Shown here piece by piece: positions 21,574 through 32,881 of a stretch of DNA of 64,000 nt. Position 1 is the first letter of the stretch; every line of letters starts with the position of its first letter. The translations under genes and the position numbers were made by a program. Below the pieces are notes generated by a model, which was not told the DNA's origin, searched no databases, and worked only from the letters and a program-made list of their open reading frames with translations. The stretch is taken from positions 38,545,687-38,609,686 of the forward strand of contig OZ024823.1 of NCBI GenBank assembly GCA_964016985.1, written 5' to 3'. This stretch comes from Anodontia alba (Eukaryota; Mollusca; Bivalvia; Lucinida; Lucinidae).

Positions 21574-23882
21574 ACCGTATTTGATCTAATTCCACACTGT
21601 GCGCTTAGGTTTTTCAAAAATACTGGGAAAACATCCAGTAAAATATGTACCTACCTATACTAAGGGTACCCTTTAAAAAAATCAGCAAAGGACTTATCAA
21701 AATATGTCTACAGTAAATGTCCTAAAATTCCGAACAAAATTAAATAATTTCAGTTCTTGCTGTTCGAAATTTTAGGAATTACAATTTGCTAAAAATTCTA
21801 CTGTTCGAAATTTTAGGACATATTCACTGACAGCCAAAACTGACCTGGTTATCGGACACTTTCGGACACCAGAAACGACAAAAAAGGACCTATACGACAA
21901 AAAGATTTTCTTATTTGCAATGTGTGATTGGTAAACCGAATGTGAAATTGTATGAATTAATAATAAGTAATTACCACATTGATGTTTGTTTTCAATTCCA
22001 TCCGATTAATTCTATGTCGAATAAATGTTCCTAATAACAAAATAATTATCCCGTACACTAATCGCCAGATACGTTTGTTCGGCACTCCAAGAATGTGCCT
22101 CTTTCTTAAAATAAGCTGGCTTAGTCCACTGTCTTCTTATGTAATAACCCTCTTCACTTTATTGCACTGAGATACATAAGCTGACCAAAAGTACTTCAAA
22201 AGGGTACCGCATGTTTGTTCTTATTTCAGCCACTATGAAACACAAAAGTCCCTTTCCTCAAAGGTGAAGTGTACAGAGTTTAAATGTGAAAAGCACAGAC
22301 TGATTAGAATTTCCGCCGTTTTGAAGCACAGTATTCACACTGCTTGCTGACATTATGCATTCTGTTGACGATATGCATAGACCCAGATCAGACCGTTCTG
22401 ATGCATAGACTGCACAGATGCACATGTTGATCTTGTTCATGCTGTTCTCCAATGCCATAAGGTTGTTTCTATTGGAAAGGACTCGTACATAAAGGAACTG
22501 TGGAGAACAGCTTGCGCTAAATGCAGCTTGATCAAGATCAAAGATTTTAGCTCTGCACCAAACTGAACTATATATGCCAAACCTGTGAACTAATATTATT
22601 GTTTTTAGCAATATTTCTTTCTGAAAAAAAATGTACTGTCATTTAGAATTCGGTGGCGGAACAGATTATCTTCTACACCGAAACAAAACTTATTGCAAAA
22701 ATTATCTGTCATCAATACTAATCCTTTCATTAAATCCCTATTCAGGCGAAAAACGTTCCCTTTGTGCATACGTGTAATTCAGTGCGAGATGCAGTCTAGT
22801 GCAGAATGGTATCCACTCAATTCGCTGATTAGGTCATTTGTATAAAACACTATAATACATGAATCGCAGTCTCCAGCTAATGCACAGACTGTTCACATTA
22901 TAACAAATGATTAGATTCACTTTGGGACGGAAACAGTGTATGGACGAGCAGGAACGACCAAGGTCAGAATGTGTGGATGCTCATGCTAATATACAATTTC
23001 GCGTGTAGCGCTTTCTTATAGTCGCCTGTGCGTCACACTTTGCAGAAATTAGCAGATATCCACTTTGGAATTCTGCTATAGCAATGCAATAAGACATGCA
23101 AAGTAGTGATATACAGGAACAAAGATAAAATAGTCAGATCGTACAGCGCCGATCCACAGATTTATCCTGGCCTTTGTTTTTCAACTGGAATATTTATCAT
23201 GTCTGCCACAAGGTAACAACTGTTCTAGATCGCCTGTGCATAGTCTAACCCTATTAATTCACGCGGACATCCAAGTGACTTGTCGCGTGGAAATGGCTAA
23301 CACTGTGATGAAAGTCTCTGGGTTTTTTACTCCTGAATTTTCAGTCAGTATCTCCTGGGTTTGTATAAAATTAAAATAGGTTCCCATGCCATTTATGTAC
23401 ATAAAATTCGTTATGACACTGCTGTGTGCATTTAAGTTTTGTGGTAGCTTTCAACACTACTACTTCCGGTTCTGTAACAAAAAAAAAAAAAAAAAAAAGG
23501 TTACCGAAATTAGAATGTGCCGATAAAAAATTACCTGAAGAAAGCTGTGTATGAAATTTTAGAAATCCCCTTTTAGCATAACTGCTACTGTTCATGATTT
23601 TAGGACATTTCCAGAAATTATTTTGGGCAAAAATATTTGGTGTTCGAAATTTTAGGACATTTACAATGTTTTTGAGTTGTTTTTTTTTTCTTTCTGATTT
23701 TCTTTATAAATGCGTATGTTGTGGGTACTCATTTGAATTGCATTGACAAGTCGATGCAATTCAAATGGGTACCCACAACATATGGCTTTATAAAGAAGTA
23801 TACTGACTATAATCTGAAGATTTATGGAATTGCTTGACTGTGCACTTATAGGGCTATGAGCAGTAATTGGGTAGAATATGGT
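21574..23882. mobile_element. M4 MITE split by a 1.96-kb element
   Basis: The left part (21574-21708) reads TGCATACCGTATTTGATC onward; the right part (23672-23882) has the hairpin core and ends GTAGAATATGGTA. The gap holds the M5-ended element at 21711-23668. Confidence 0.75.
21711..23668. mobile_element. 1.96-kb element with M5-type ends and unique cargo
   Basis: The left end ACAGTAAATGTCCTAAAATT and right end AAATTTTAGGACATTTAC match M5 MITE termini; internal TTCGAAATTTTAGGA repeats occur near both ends. The roughly 1.5-kb interior (22,000-23,400) contains few recognisable family repeats, only a weak core-like stretch near 22380, and no transposase motif. Candidate larger relative of M5 or an M5 pair that captured host sequence. 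Confidence 0.65.
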
Positions 23883-24436
23883 ATTTATTTACATGCACTA
23901 CAATTTGCCTAAGCCATCACAATAACCCAGAGAATGTGCAAGGCGAGATGAAAAAATAAAGTAACAAAAGTTAGTTTTGATTTTTAATAATACAAATTAC
24001 ATAAGAAAGTATGTGACTGGCCTGTATAGACTGGGACATGATTTTATTACTTTACATGGCATTATACAGGTAACTAACTACGCATCACAGTCTACTGAAT
24101 TTAAGTAAACTGTGACATGACTTTCACAACATTCAATAATGATTGGTAGCAAAGCAGTCTCCCAAATGATGCAAAAAAAAAAAAAAAAAAATGACTGGAA
24201 CATGACCCAGTAAACCTACATCATAACAATATTCCAAAGTACCGCAAAGTCGCAATATTGCCAGGAACTTGAAATAACATTGTCAAAGTGTTTGCTGGGG
24301 AGGTTATTTTTCACAATACAAACTACATAGATGCTGAAAGCAAAATCTAAGCAATATAGCTATGAAAGCTTTTCAGAGACTGTATAGGGCAATTCTGAGG
24401 AAAATCGCATTTCAAAACACATGAAAAATAGGGTAT
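23883..24436. other. Unassigned stretch
   Basis: AT-rich, with a 20-base A tract near 24173. Nothing recognisable as gene or repeat family. Confidence 0.4.
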
Positions 24437-24664
24437 TTAACCCATTGTAGACTGAATAGATTGCCCCACACTATATATTGGAAGAGTCCAATTTCAATGT
24501 CAGATACATCTGGCTATGAGATTTGGATATTCCTAGAGAAAAATGGCTGAACTATTTGCAAACAGTGGAGACCCTGATCAGATGCCGCATTTTGCGGCAT
24601 CTGATCTGTGTCTGCACTGTTTGCCAATTGCCCTTTTAGGGGTTTCCAGATTACAAATGGTTAA
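24437..24664. mobile_element. M10 MITE (reference copy)
   Basis: TTAACCCATTGTAGACTG to TTACAAATGGTTAA; core AGATGCCGCATTTTGCGGCA. Confidence 0.85.
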
Positions 24665-24911
24665 GGCAGGTCAGAGCTGAAATAACTGCAAACTTTATGG
24701 ACCTAGTCCTACAGAAAACATGGCACTGTTTACCATATATTTCTAAATAAAAAAAAAAAAAGTTGCTAAAATACTTTTTAAATAATTTCACTTTGTTCAA
24801 TACAAGTGACAAGGTACAACCTGTCAGCACCTCAGTACATTTTTCCTGTCATAGGATTCTACTTAAATAGTATCAAGAAAATTATTCTGTACAATTTTGT
24901 CAGTTCCATAC

Positions 24912-25190
24912 CATCACGAAAACATGCCTATATAATTTTGACCCCCTTCAACCCCACTTTTATATAGTAAAACTTAAGTTTACATGGGTATACATTATTT
25001 TTCTTATTTTGCTAAATAACATAGATTGTGTGTACTCGTTAGAACTGCCTCGCTGAGGCGGTTCTAACAAGTACCCACAATCGATGTTTTGAGCTGAAAT
25101 ACAAAAAATATCGGAGTTTTTATCTGAAAATTTTTTGAGCTTTTGGAGGTGAAATCTTCTATATATTTGAATAGGCATGTTTTCGTAATG
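24912..25190. mobile_element. M3 MITE
   Basis: Full copy from CATCACGAAAACATGCCTAT to ATAGGCATGTTTTCGTAATG with core AACTGCCTCGCTGAGGCGG. Confidence 0.85.
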
Positions 25191-25658
25191 CTTTATATCT
25201 TTATATATTATAATGTGTAATATTATTAGTTATTTGTTTTCATAACAATTATAATGCGTTGCAAATCTAAAAAAGAATGTTAAAGAAAGTAACTTTTATC
25301 AAAAAAAAAAAAGAAAAAAGAAAACTCACATCAGTAAAAGATCTTTTACTATCATACCTTATCTTTATTCTTTATATATTCTTTTAAATTATATTTATAC
25401 ATTCTGTTTTTTTATTATTATTATTATTATTCGTGCTTAAATTTTTGTTCATGGGTGTCTTTTTTCTGTTTATTTTCTCTGCCAGGGTGGACATTACTAA
25501 ACAAATCATTATTTTGCTGTGTCTTGTCATTTCTACTCTACTATGGATTTCAGCGTTATGAAACTTTACAGACTTCAAATTCTGTGCACAGAGGATTCTT
25601 AGAACTTCTGGTTCGTGAGGCAGACCAATAGCACCATATACATGGGTTAGTTAGTAAT
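25191..25658. other. Unassigned stretch
   Basis: AT-rich with a (TTA)n tract near 25410. No gene or repeat family recognised. Confidence 0.4.
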
Positions 25659-25857
25659 AACCCTTAAAAGGCCAAATAAACTTGCAGCAGATGACATCTG
25701 ATTTTATTGTAATATTTTTTTCTGAGAAAATAAAGACTGACATTTCATATGAATTGTCTGCTAGGCAGATGATTCACATGAACTGTCTAGCCTTATTTGA
25801 AAACTAATAAGAACAAAAAACTTTCAAAATGCCATCTGCTGCAGTTGTACTTTAACT
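25659..25857. mobile_element. M8 MITE
   Basis: TAACCCTTAAAAGGCCAA to GCAGTTGTACTTTAAC with core GTCTGCTAGGCAGATGATTC. Confidence 0.78.
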
Positions 25858-26074
25858 CTTTGCATGCTGGGTAATTTTGCATGCTTTTTTTGTCGCCTGT
25901 GAATTTTTTTTTTTAAATTAATTTTCCAAAAAAATCTTTCAGGAATACCATCAGTGTCAAACAATTTGGATCCAGATCAGGCCCTACATTTTGTCAGGCC
26001 TGATCTGGGTCCAAACTGTTTGCAAAATTAATCAGCAGACGATAAAAGTCTCCACTAGCGGGGAAAGAGTTAGG
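25855..26074. mobile_element. Chimeric MITE: M7-like ends, AACAGTGTAGACC-type core
   Basis: The left end TTTGCATGCTGGGTAATTTT and right CAGCAGACGATAAAAGTC are M7-like. The core is AATTTGGATCCAGATCAGGC with its inverse ending AACTGTTTGCAAAA, as in M5/M6/M10. Confidence 0.65.
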
Positions 26075-26084
26075 ACAAAAAGTG

Positions 26085-26290
26085 TCAATTCGGTCAGCAT
26101 GGATCTTAACATTTTCATCCCTACAGACCAATACTGATACCTTTGCAAACAGTGCAGATCCAGATCAGACGGCTCATAACGAGCAATCTCATCAGGATCT
26201 ACACTTTTACTTGCAACAATGGATGTGTCCAAATTCAGAGATGGAAGGGTCCTTGTCAGAAACTTGGGTGTATTGCCACAAATGGTACTT
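26085..26290. mobile_element. M9 MITE, diverged
   Basis: Core CAGTGCAGATCCAGATCAGA and right arm AATGGATGTGTCCAAATTCA. Confidence 0.65.
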
Positions 26291-26497
26291 TAAGCTTACC
26301 ACTCTGGGTTAAATTTTCAGCAGACAACATTTTCAAACATTTTTCTTATTTTTCCCAGAAATCAGGTTTTGACATTTTATGCAAATTGTCTCTGATGGAG
26401 ACAATTTGAATGAAATGTCAAATTCTGTTATCTAGGAAAAAAATAAGAAAAATCTAATCGCCGTCTGCTGAATTAGCCCAGAGAGGGGTAAAGGTTA
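26290..26497. mobile_element. M7 MITE
   Basis: CTTACCACTCTGGGTTAAAT to GAGAGGGGTAAAGGTTAA; core AATTGTCTCTGATGGAGACA. Confidence 0.82.
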
Positions 26498-26721
26498 AAT
26501 AGCATGACTGAATATGACTTAGCAGACACATTTTTAGGTTAGAAAACATAAAAATGAACACATTTCATAAGCACATTTACTAAGAGACTTCGAAATACCT
26601 ATAAAAGACTTTTTGCAGACAACCCTCACAACTCTAATGATCCAAAAATACCTACTGGATTTGGAAAATCTGGTGGAAAACTTAATAGGGGCAAAATTTA
26701 TCAATTTATATTCAATTTGAT

Positions 26722-26950
26722 TTTACCTTTACCACTCTCTGGGCAAATTCAGCAGATGACAACTTGGTGATATTTTTCTGATTTTTCCCAGAAAACAGGA
26801 TTAGACATTTCATGCAAATTGTCTCCATTGGAGACAATTTGCATGAAATGTCAAACCCCGTTTTCTGGGAAAAATAAAAAAAAATATATACATGTATATA
26901 TATTTCAAAATGTTGTCTGCTGGAAATTTTACCCAAAGTGCTAAGTGTTA
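26722..26950. mobile_element. M7 MITE
   Basis: TTTACCTTTACCACTCTCTG to ACCCAAAGTGCTAAGTGTTA, with an inserted (TATACA)-like stretch near 26885. Confidence 0.8.
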
Positions 26951-27118
26951 AAACCAGTTCTGCTGACTTTGGTATGGTTTGTGTTACTCTCAATGACTGT
27001 ATTTGTTGTTGGTTTTGTTTCCTCTTCAGCAGACATTTTAAACAAATGGGAACACATATCAACATAAAAAAAAAATAATGGAATGTAAAAGTATAGCAGC
27101 ATAAAAGTAAAAATTCAG

Positions 27119-27359
27119 GGCCCAGTTGTTCAAAGCTAACGACGTCGTTAGTTAACGATTCGTTAAAATTTACATGAGTGCTACACAAATATGCTGAAAT
27201 TTTTTGCTGAAAAAATGTGAGTAGCTTTTGCAGTGCAAAAGCTACTCACATTTTTTCAGCAAAAAATATCAGAATATTGTATATTGAATCCCCTAAAACA
27301 GTTAACGAAATGACCCTTAACGAGCTTGTTAAGCTAACAACGCTTTGAACAACTGGGCC
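27119..27359. mobile_element. M1 hairpin MITE (reference copy)
   Basis: Near-perfect 241-bp palindrome with ends GGCCCAGTTGTTCAAAGC. Its centre GAGTAGCTTTTGCAGTGCAA pairs with its inverse, and TTAGTTAACGATTCGTTAA lies in the arms. The target duplication is CAG on both sides (27116-27118, 27360-27362). No coding. The whole unit can fold into one long hairpin. Confidence 0.9.
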
Positions 27360-27414
27360 CAGATGAAATAAAAGAGAAGTAATAATTAAGCTGTAAGTTG
27401 TTAGAATCCAATTT

Positions 27415-27640
27415 AACGCTTTGCATGCTGGCTAGAAATTTCAGCAGATGACATTTTGAAATATTTTTCTTAATTTTCCTAGAAAACAGATTTGACACAT
27501 CATGCAAATTGTCTCCTAAGGAGACAATTTGCTCTCCTAAGGAGACAATTTGCATGGAGTGTCAGATCCTATTTTCTAGGAAATTTAAGACAAATATCAG
27601 TTTGTCGTCTGCTTAATTTGCCCATAGCATTGTATGTGTT
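27415..27640. mobile_element. M7 MITE with duplicated core
   Basis: TTTGCATGCTGGCTAGAAAT start. The core CTCCTAAGGAGACAATTTGC is present twice in direct repeat, a 20-base expansion at the hairpin tip. Confidence 0.8.
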
Positions 27641-27890
27641 AATTCATTCATCAACTACAGACAAAAAGGGTGTTAAAATGAAAACATTAGAGAAAATAAA
27701 ATACTTAGATATATCTTTCCATTGTTTATTAATGGTTCATTATTAATTACAAACTGAATTCATTACTGGAATTATTTTAAGCCAATTATAGGACTGAAGG
27801 CAGGAGCTCTAGTCTAAAAATTGCTTCAAATGCAGAAATGGGAGACTGTGAATGGATGTGAACTTTCTGATATTATAAGAGTCATCATAC

Positions 27891-28108
27891 TTTTAACCTT
27901 TACTACTCTCTGGGCTAATTCAGCAGATGTCAAAACTGATGACATTTTTTCTTATTTTTCCCAGAAAACTGGATTTGACATTTCATGCAAATTGTCTCTG
28001 GTGGAGACTATTTGCATGAAATGTCAAATCCTTTTTTCTGTGGAAAAATAAGAAAAAAATTTCAAATTGTCGTCTGCTGAAAATTTTACCCAGAGTGCTA
28101 AGCATTAG
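27891..28108. mobile_element. M7 MITE
   Basis: TTTTAACCTTTACTACTC to CAGAGTGCTAAGCATTAG; core AATTGTCTCTGGTGGAGACT. Confidence 0.82.
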
Positions 28109-28164
28109 AAAAGTGACATCAAGTTTCTACCACTACAAAAATCTTCTGTCTCTGCATGTATTTG

Positions 28165-28645
28165 TCAACTCTTTCAACCAGGGAGATCAAAACACTCACC
28201 TATGCAAACAGTGTACAGCCAGACAAGATGGCTCTGACTGTAATAAGGATTTAAACTATTTGCCATTCTGTTTTTGATTATTGTCCGACATTCATATTTG
28301 CAACAAAAGAAAGTATAAATTCACTGATTTTAACTGCTATGCAATTACATAGCGCATGAACAAAACTAGTGGTGTTTGAAAACTTTATTAGAAAAAAAAA
28401 ATGCTCTTTCTCAGTTTTAAATTTGATGACAGACTCTGAAACAGCTTAAATTCATAACTTAACCCTTTCAACCCTGCTTATGCAAACAGTGCAGATCCAG
28501 AAGAGATGGCTCATAATGAGCCATCTCATCGGGATCTACACTGTTTGCAATTCTGTTTTTCAGTTTAGACTGAAACTCCTATTTTCAACAATGGACCTGT
28601 CCAAATCCAAAGATGGAAGAGATTACTTCAGAAACTTAGGGTTAA
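28165..28645. mobile_element. Two M9 MITEs
   Basis: A diverged copy (28165-28345) and a complete copy (28459-28645) running TAACCCTTTCAACCCTGC to AAACTTAGGGTTAA, with perfect core GATGGCTCATAATGAGCCAT. Confidence 0.75.
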
Positions 28646-28823
28646 AAGAATTAACTTCATAACAGATTGGGATTAACTGCATGATACCAATGGCTAACTT
28701 TCAAAAGAAAACCAGTAAGAACTTATTATCTGGGCAAGGTCTTATAGCTGATTTTTCAGATTCTGTGGCACTTTTTAAGTCAGACTCAAAATGGCTTAAT
28801 TTCACAACAGTTTATATAAACAG

Positions 28824-29020
28824 AGGAATTGTTAAGGAGGCTTATTTGGTGATAATTCTGGGATAATTTTTCTTATTTCTCCATAAAATCATACATTGTG
28901 GGTACTCATTAGAAGTGCTTTGGCGAGGCACTTCTAATGAGTACCCACAACATATGTTTTTATGGAGAACTGGAGAAAATTATCCCATAATTATCATCAA
29001 ATTCTATTCCTTAACAATTC
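28824..29020. mobile_element. M2-core MITE with different termini
   Basis: Termini GGAATTGTTAAGGA (28824) and TCCTTAACAATTC (29020) are unlike the usual M2 ends. The inside is the standard M2 hairpin (TTGTGGGTACTCATTAGAAG and inverse). Candidate core-swap element. Confidence 0.65.
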
Positions 29021-29408
29021 TTTTGATATAAGCCTTGGCAGTTATTCTACTCCAAGAAACTATACTGTCTGCTATTTGCATATGGCCCATGGACCTCTTT
29101 TTTATCATGGCTCATATAAGAGTTCAACACCAATTTACAACATACACAGCTAAACATCACAATATATTCAAACAGCAAGTCATACATAAATGTATAAAAT
29201 TCATGAATATTTTACAATACACATATGGTATAAAATTCTATAAAGTCTTTATACAAGCAAATGGAAAGAGATACCCAGAAATAAATGCAACATGAAATGT
29301 AAGACAATCAGGGCTTTGGAAATACCATGCCTGACTTGTCAAACTTGTCCCGTTTCCTTGAGGACAAGAAAGAAATTTCAATTTACTTGTCCTGGGACAA
29401 GGACTTCA

Positions 29409-29905
29409 TAGCTCTAGATAAATAGAGCATCCCGATTATGAGATACAGTTGACTCTCGTTATCTCAAACTCACATATCTCGAATAACCACTTATCTCGAA
29501 GTGAAAATCTGGTCCCTGCCTAAAGATGAAAATCTAACAACAGGTAACAAAATATTGTGGAAAAGAGGAGCAATTTCTCCTCTTTTCCACAATATTTTCA
29601 ATATATCTTGAATTTCAAGAGTCCAATTACATATACATCTGTTAAATGTGGTTGTTCGATTTATTTTTTCCTCAATTCTGCAATTCTGATATGTCGAGGT
29701 ACGGATATCTCGAAGTATTTCAGAAAGTCCCATGGAATTCGAGATAATGAGAGTTGACTGTATATATTTTCCTTATTTCTCGAAGAAAACATACATTGAA
29801 ACCATATGTTGTGGGTACTCATCAGAACCTCCTCAGTGTGGTGCTTTTAATGAGTACCCACAACATAGCTTTCCTTCAAGAGATAAGAAAAAATGTCAAT
29901 TTTTG
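29409..29905. mobile_element. M2 MITE split by a Tigger-type MITE
   Basis: ATAGCTCTAGATAAATAG at the left, then the insert 29446-29760, then the M2 arm and palindromic core with ATGTTGTGGGTACTCATCAG. Repeats of ACTTGTCC / GGACAAG flank the region (29330-29400 and 29907-29985). Confidence 0.65.
29446..29760. mobile_element. Tigger/pogo-type 315-bp MITE
   Basis: Ends CAGTTGACTCTCGTTATCTC and its inverse GAGATAATGAGAGTTGACTG, flanked by TA (29444-29445, 29761-29762). CAG-starting ends with a TA duplication are typical of the pogo/Tigger branch of Tc1/mariner. A perfect GTGGAAAAGAGGAG hairpin lies near 29560. Confidence 0.8.
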
Positions 29906-30243
29906 GACAAGCACATCTTGGTTGGACAAGTGGATTTTGACCATTTACTTGTCCATGGACAAGTAATGTCCATGGACAAGTAATATAATTTGATAATTCC
30001 ATAACCCTGAGACAATAATAAAATACTGATGTGTGACATGAAATAAGCCACTACACTAGAACAGATTTCCTAACACCTCAATAACTATTTCAAATCCAGA
30101 ACAGCATGTGGACACAAACACACTGATTAGGGTGAATTTAACAATGTATCCTTAATCTCTTTATCTGTCTGGAATGTACCAAGGGGAAACTGTACTATAC
30201 AGACTCAAACTGTGACGTGAGAGTAGACAGCCTGCTTTGAGTC

Positions 30244-30473
30244 TATTATCCCTAGTCTTGCTGATCCTGGATATGCCCTGCCTTTGAAAACAGTGTAGAT
30301 CCAGATCAGTTGGCTTCTTCATTAGTTGGCTTCTGAACAAACCAATTGATCGGCATCTGCCCTGTCTGTCATTCACTATGTGAATACATATCAACAACCA
30401 GAATCAAGTAATCTGATTGGCTGACAATTAGAAGTGGGTGTGGCAGCTTAATTTATTCAGCATGACAAGGGTT
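30244..30473. mobile_element. M6 MITE
   Basis: TTATCCCTAGTCTTGCTG to TCAGCATGACAAGGGTTA; the core is expanded by a repeated AGTTGGCTTCT. Confidence 0.8.
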
Positions 30474-30749
30474 ACAATACTGTAGGACATAGGATAAACT
30501 GTTCTCCAACACAGACAGAACAACAAGGAGGGAAATTCAGTTTCTGAAATTGCAAGCAGTAACTGTCATATGTACTGTGCAGTTAACATTCAGACTATTA
30601 CAAAGAACTGATATATAATAATATTACATAATAAATTATGTTTTTCATACTTTCTTTGAAACTAAAGCTTGGCATTCGAGTCTCATTGTCAGAAAATATT
30701 TTAAGATAAATTGATGCATATTCACATGAGACTATTTATCTTGCTTCTC

Positions 30750-30896
30750 AAAGTTGGACTACTCTTCAAGAAAAGATTCCTTCTTTTACCTGTAACCCAA
30801 AGTTGGACTACTCTTCAAGAAAAGATTCCTTCTTTTACCCGTAACCCAAAGTTGGACTACTCTTCAAGAAAAGATTTCTTTTTTTTACGAATAACC
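30750..30896 (+). repeat. 49-bp tandem repeat, three copies
   Basis: AAAGTTGGACTACTCTTCAA recurs at 30750, 30799 and 30848. Units are nearly identical, with the last a little diverged. Confidence 0.9.
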
Positions 30897-30903
30897 TCAA
30901 TCT

Positions 30904-31082
30904 GAGAAGGGACTCCTACATATTTTTCTTATTTCTCCACGAAAACACATGTTGTGGTACTTATCAGAAGCGCCTTGCCGATGTGCTTCTAATGAGTACC
31001 CACAACATATGTTTTGGTAGAGAAATAAGAAAAATATCAATACTTTTGGACTGTAAAAAGCATCTTATCAAGAGATATGTAC
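30904..31082. mobile_element. M2 MITE
   Basis: Arms TATTTTTCTTATTTCTCC and GAGAAATAAGAAAAATATC around ATGTTGTGGTACTTATCAG and its inverse; the outer ends have decayed. Confidence 0.7.
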
Positions 31083-31218
31083 CTGCTACAGGAGTCTTCC
31101 TTCAAGAAGATAGGCAACTTTGTAGTGTATTTATTCATTTTAAAACAATGTCTTCGCTTTTAATTTCATCTTTTTCCCTGTAGCTGACTAAACATTAATT
31201 GAACATTACATACCTTTC

Positions 31219-31412
31219 CACAGCTCCAGATATGAGATGGTATCAGGTAAATATTTTTCTTATTTCTCCACGAAAACGTATGTTGTGGGTACTCATTAGA
31301 AGCACCTCAATGAGGTGCTTCTAATGAGTACCCACAACATATGTTTTTGTGGAGAAGTAAGGAAAATAGAAATACTTTTTGGTTGAAAAAAAGTGCCTTA
31401 TCTGGAGCTATG
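31219..31412. mobile_element. M2 MITE (reference copy)
   Basis: Complete copy from CACAGCTCCAGATATGAG to CTTATCTGGAGCTATG with an almost perfect central palindrome around AGAAGCACCTCAATGAGGTG. Confidence 0.85.
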
Positions 31413-31892
31413 CCATTCATACCATTGCACTTTTCAAAACAGCTGTGCAAAAATAGTAGTATTTTGCAAAGCAGATAAACAGAATATCCAGTCAAATGCA
31501 AATTTCTAGATGATTTAATAAAAAGTTAGGTATATTGGCTGTATCAACAACATTTCATGAAAATCCATATGTATACTTATATATTCTCATACAGTGAAAC
31601 GACATACAATGCATTACTATTAAAATCATAGAGATTATGAAAAGAATGTTTCGAAAGAAAATAAACATACAAGTTTTCAAGAGATGTGGGAACTAGAAAG
31701 TTCAAAACAGAAAAGAAAGAACACACTCAGCATGACTATTACTTAAACTGCTCAGAGAACTTTTACAAAGATTATAGAGAATTTCTGGACTTTCACCATT
31801 AAATTTTATTCATTCAGTTGCTTTTGCAAAAAAACAAAAAAATAAAATCTTCGTAAGAATCCTGCTTTCTTCTGGATTTCAAGTCTCTTTAA
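31413..31892. other. Unassigned stretch
   Basis: Starts just after the best M2 copy. No coding signal or family recognised. Confidence 0.4.
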
Positions 31893-32230
31893 CTCTGCAC
31901 ACTTGAGATGAGTTCAGCTGATGACAAATGAGTCATATTTTTCTTATTTTTCCCATAAGAGACAACATTTCATATGAATAATCTCCTCAGAACATGCTCA
32001 GCACAAGATACAAGTCCAACTTTCTGAGAAAAATTAAGAAAATATTTCAACCTTAAGAGCATCAATCACAATTGTAGCAGACAGCAGTCTATTTCTTTTA
32101 TTTTTCCAAGAAATTAAAGTTTAGCAATTCATATGAATTGTGTGAAATGTCATCTATTTTCTTGGAAAAATATGAAAAATATATTTTAGAATGTCATCTG
32201 CCGCTGTTGTAAATTGAGGTTTAAGGGTTA
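31893..32230. mobile_element. Diverged M7 followed by M8 MITE
   Basis: 31893-32050 keeps CAGCTGATGACAAATGAG and AACATTTCATATGAATAATC. 32051-32230 is an M8 copy from TTAAGAGCATCAATCAC to TTTAAGGGTTAA. Confidence 0.6.
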
Positions 32231-32248
32231 AAATATCATCTGTTGATA

Positions 32249-32472
32249 TTTTAACCTTTACCACTCTCTTCGCTAATCCAGCAGACGACAAATTGATGAC
32301 ATTTTTTTTTTTTTTAAATTTTTCCCAGAAAACTGGATTTGACATTTCATTGAAATTGTCTCCATAGGAGACAATATGCATGAAATTTCAAAACCTGTTT
32401 TCTGGTAAAATTATGAAAAATATTTCAAAATGTCGTTCGTCTGCTGAAAATTTTACCCAGAGTGCTAAGCAT
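32249..32472. mobile_element. M7 MITE
   Basis: TTTTAACCTTTACCACTCTC to ACCCAGAGTGCTAAGCATTA. The CGT repeat in the right arm (GTCGTTCGTCTGC) is a small duplication. Confidence 0.8.
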
Positions 32473-32578
32473 TAATTAGTATGCAGAGCATCCATCCAGT
32501 GTTACATTGGTACGAGACTTAGCTTTTAGACCGTGATTGAGGTACTCCTGTATCCCCATTCCTTTGCTATCTGTAAAA

Positions 32579-32584
32579 TTTATT
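32579..32584 (-). terminator. Candidate polyadenylation signal of papilin-like gene
   Basis: AATAAA on the minus strand about 640 bases beyond the PLAC stop codon. It is the first exact AATAAA seen after the stop; the nearer stretch 33124-33226 has none. If used, the 3' UTR would contain the M1 hairpin MITE at 32882-33123. Transcript data would be needed to confirm it. Confidence 0.3.
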
Positions 32585-32739
32585 ATCTAACTATCTGCCA
32601 TCTAAAATTGTCTTCATCTCTCTTATTTGAATTTTATAATCATCTCAAAACTTGAACATATTCATGTCCTGCAACCTTTGGTATAAAGCACTGGCAGTAA
32701 CCTCCTTTGAGAACTGAGGTACAATAACTGGGCCGCGCA

Positions 32740-32830
32740 ATGCGAAAACTTGTCTCCAGGCATATGCAGACAGCAAAGGCCCAGATCAGACTGCATATCT
32801 GTGCAGTCGATCAGGACCTTCACTGTCCGC
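32740..32830. repeat. Small hairpin repeat, second copy
   Basis: GCAAAGGCCCAGATCAGACT and CGATCAGGACCTTCACTGTC form the same kind of hairpin as at 6690-6780. Confidence 0.55.
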
Positions 32831-32881
32831 TAACAGAATCATTGGATACTACAGAATGTATGAAAGGAGAACAAAGGCCTG

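Noticed and set aside
22258..22611. 117-codon minus-strand frame
   Set aside because: No recognisable domain, and it contains a MITE-like core near 22380; it lies inside the M5-ended element.
23190..23214. Plus-strand first exon (ATGTCTGCCACAAG followed by gtaac)
   Set aside because: Only five codons, with no downstream exon found; kept only as a remark under the M5-ended element.
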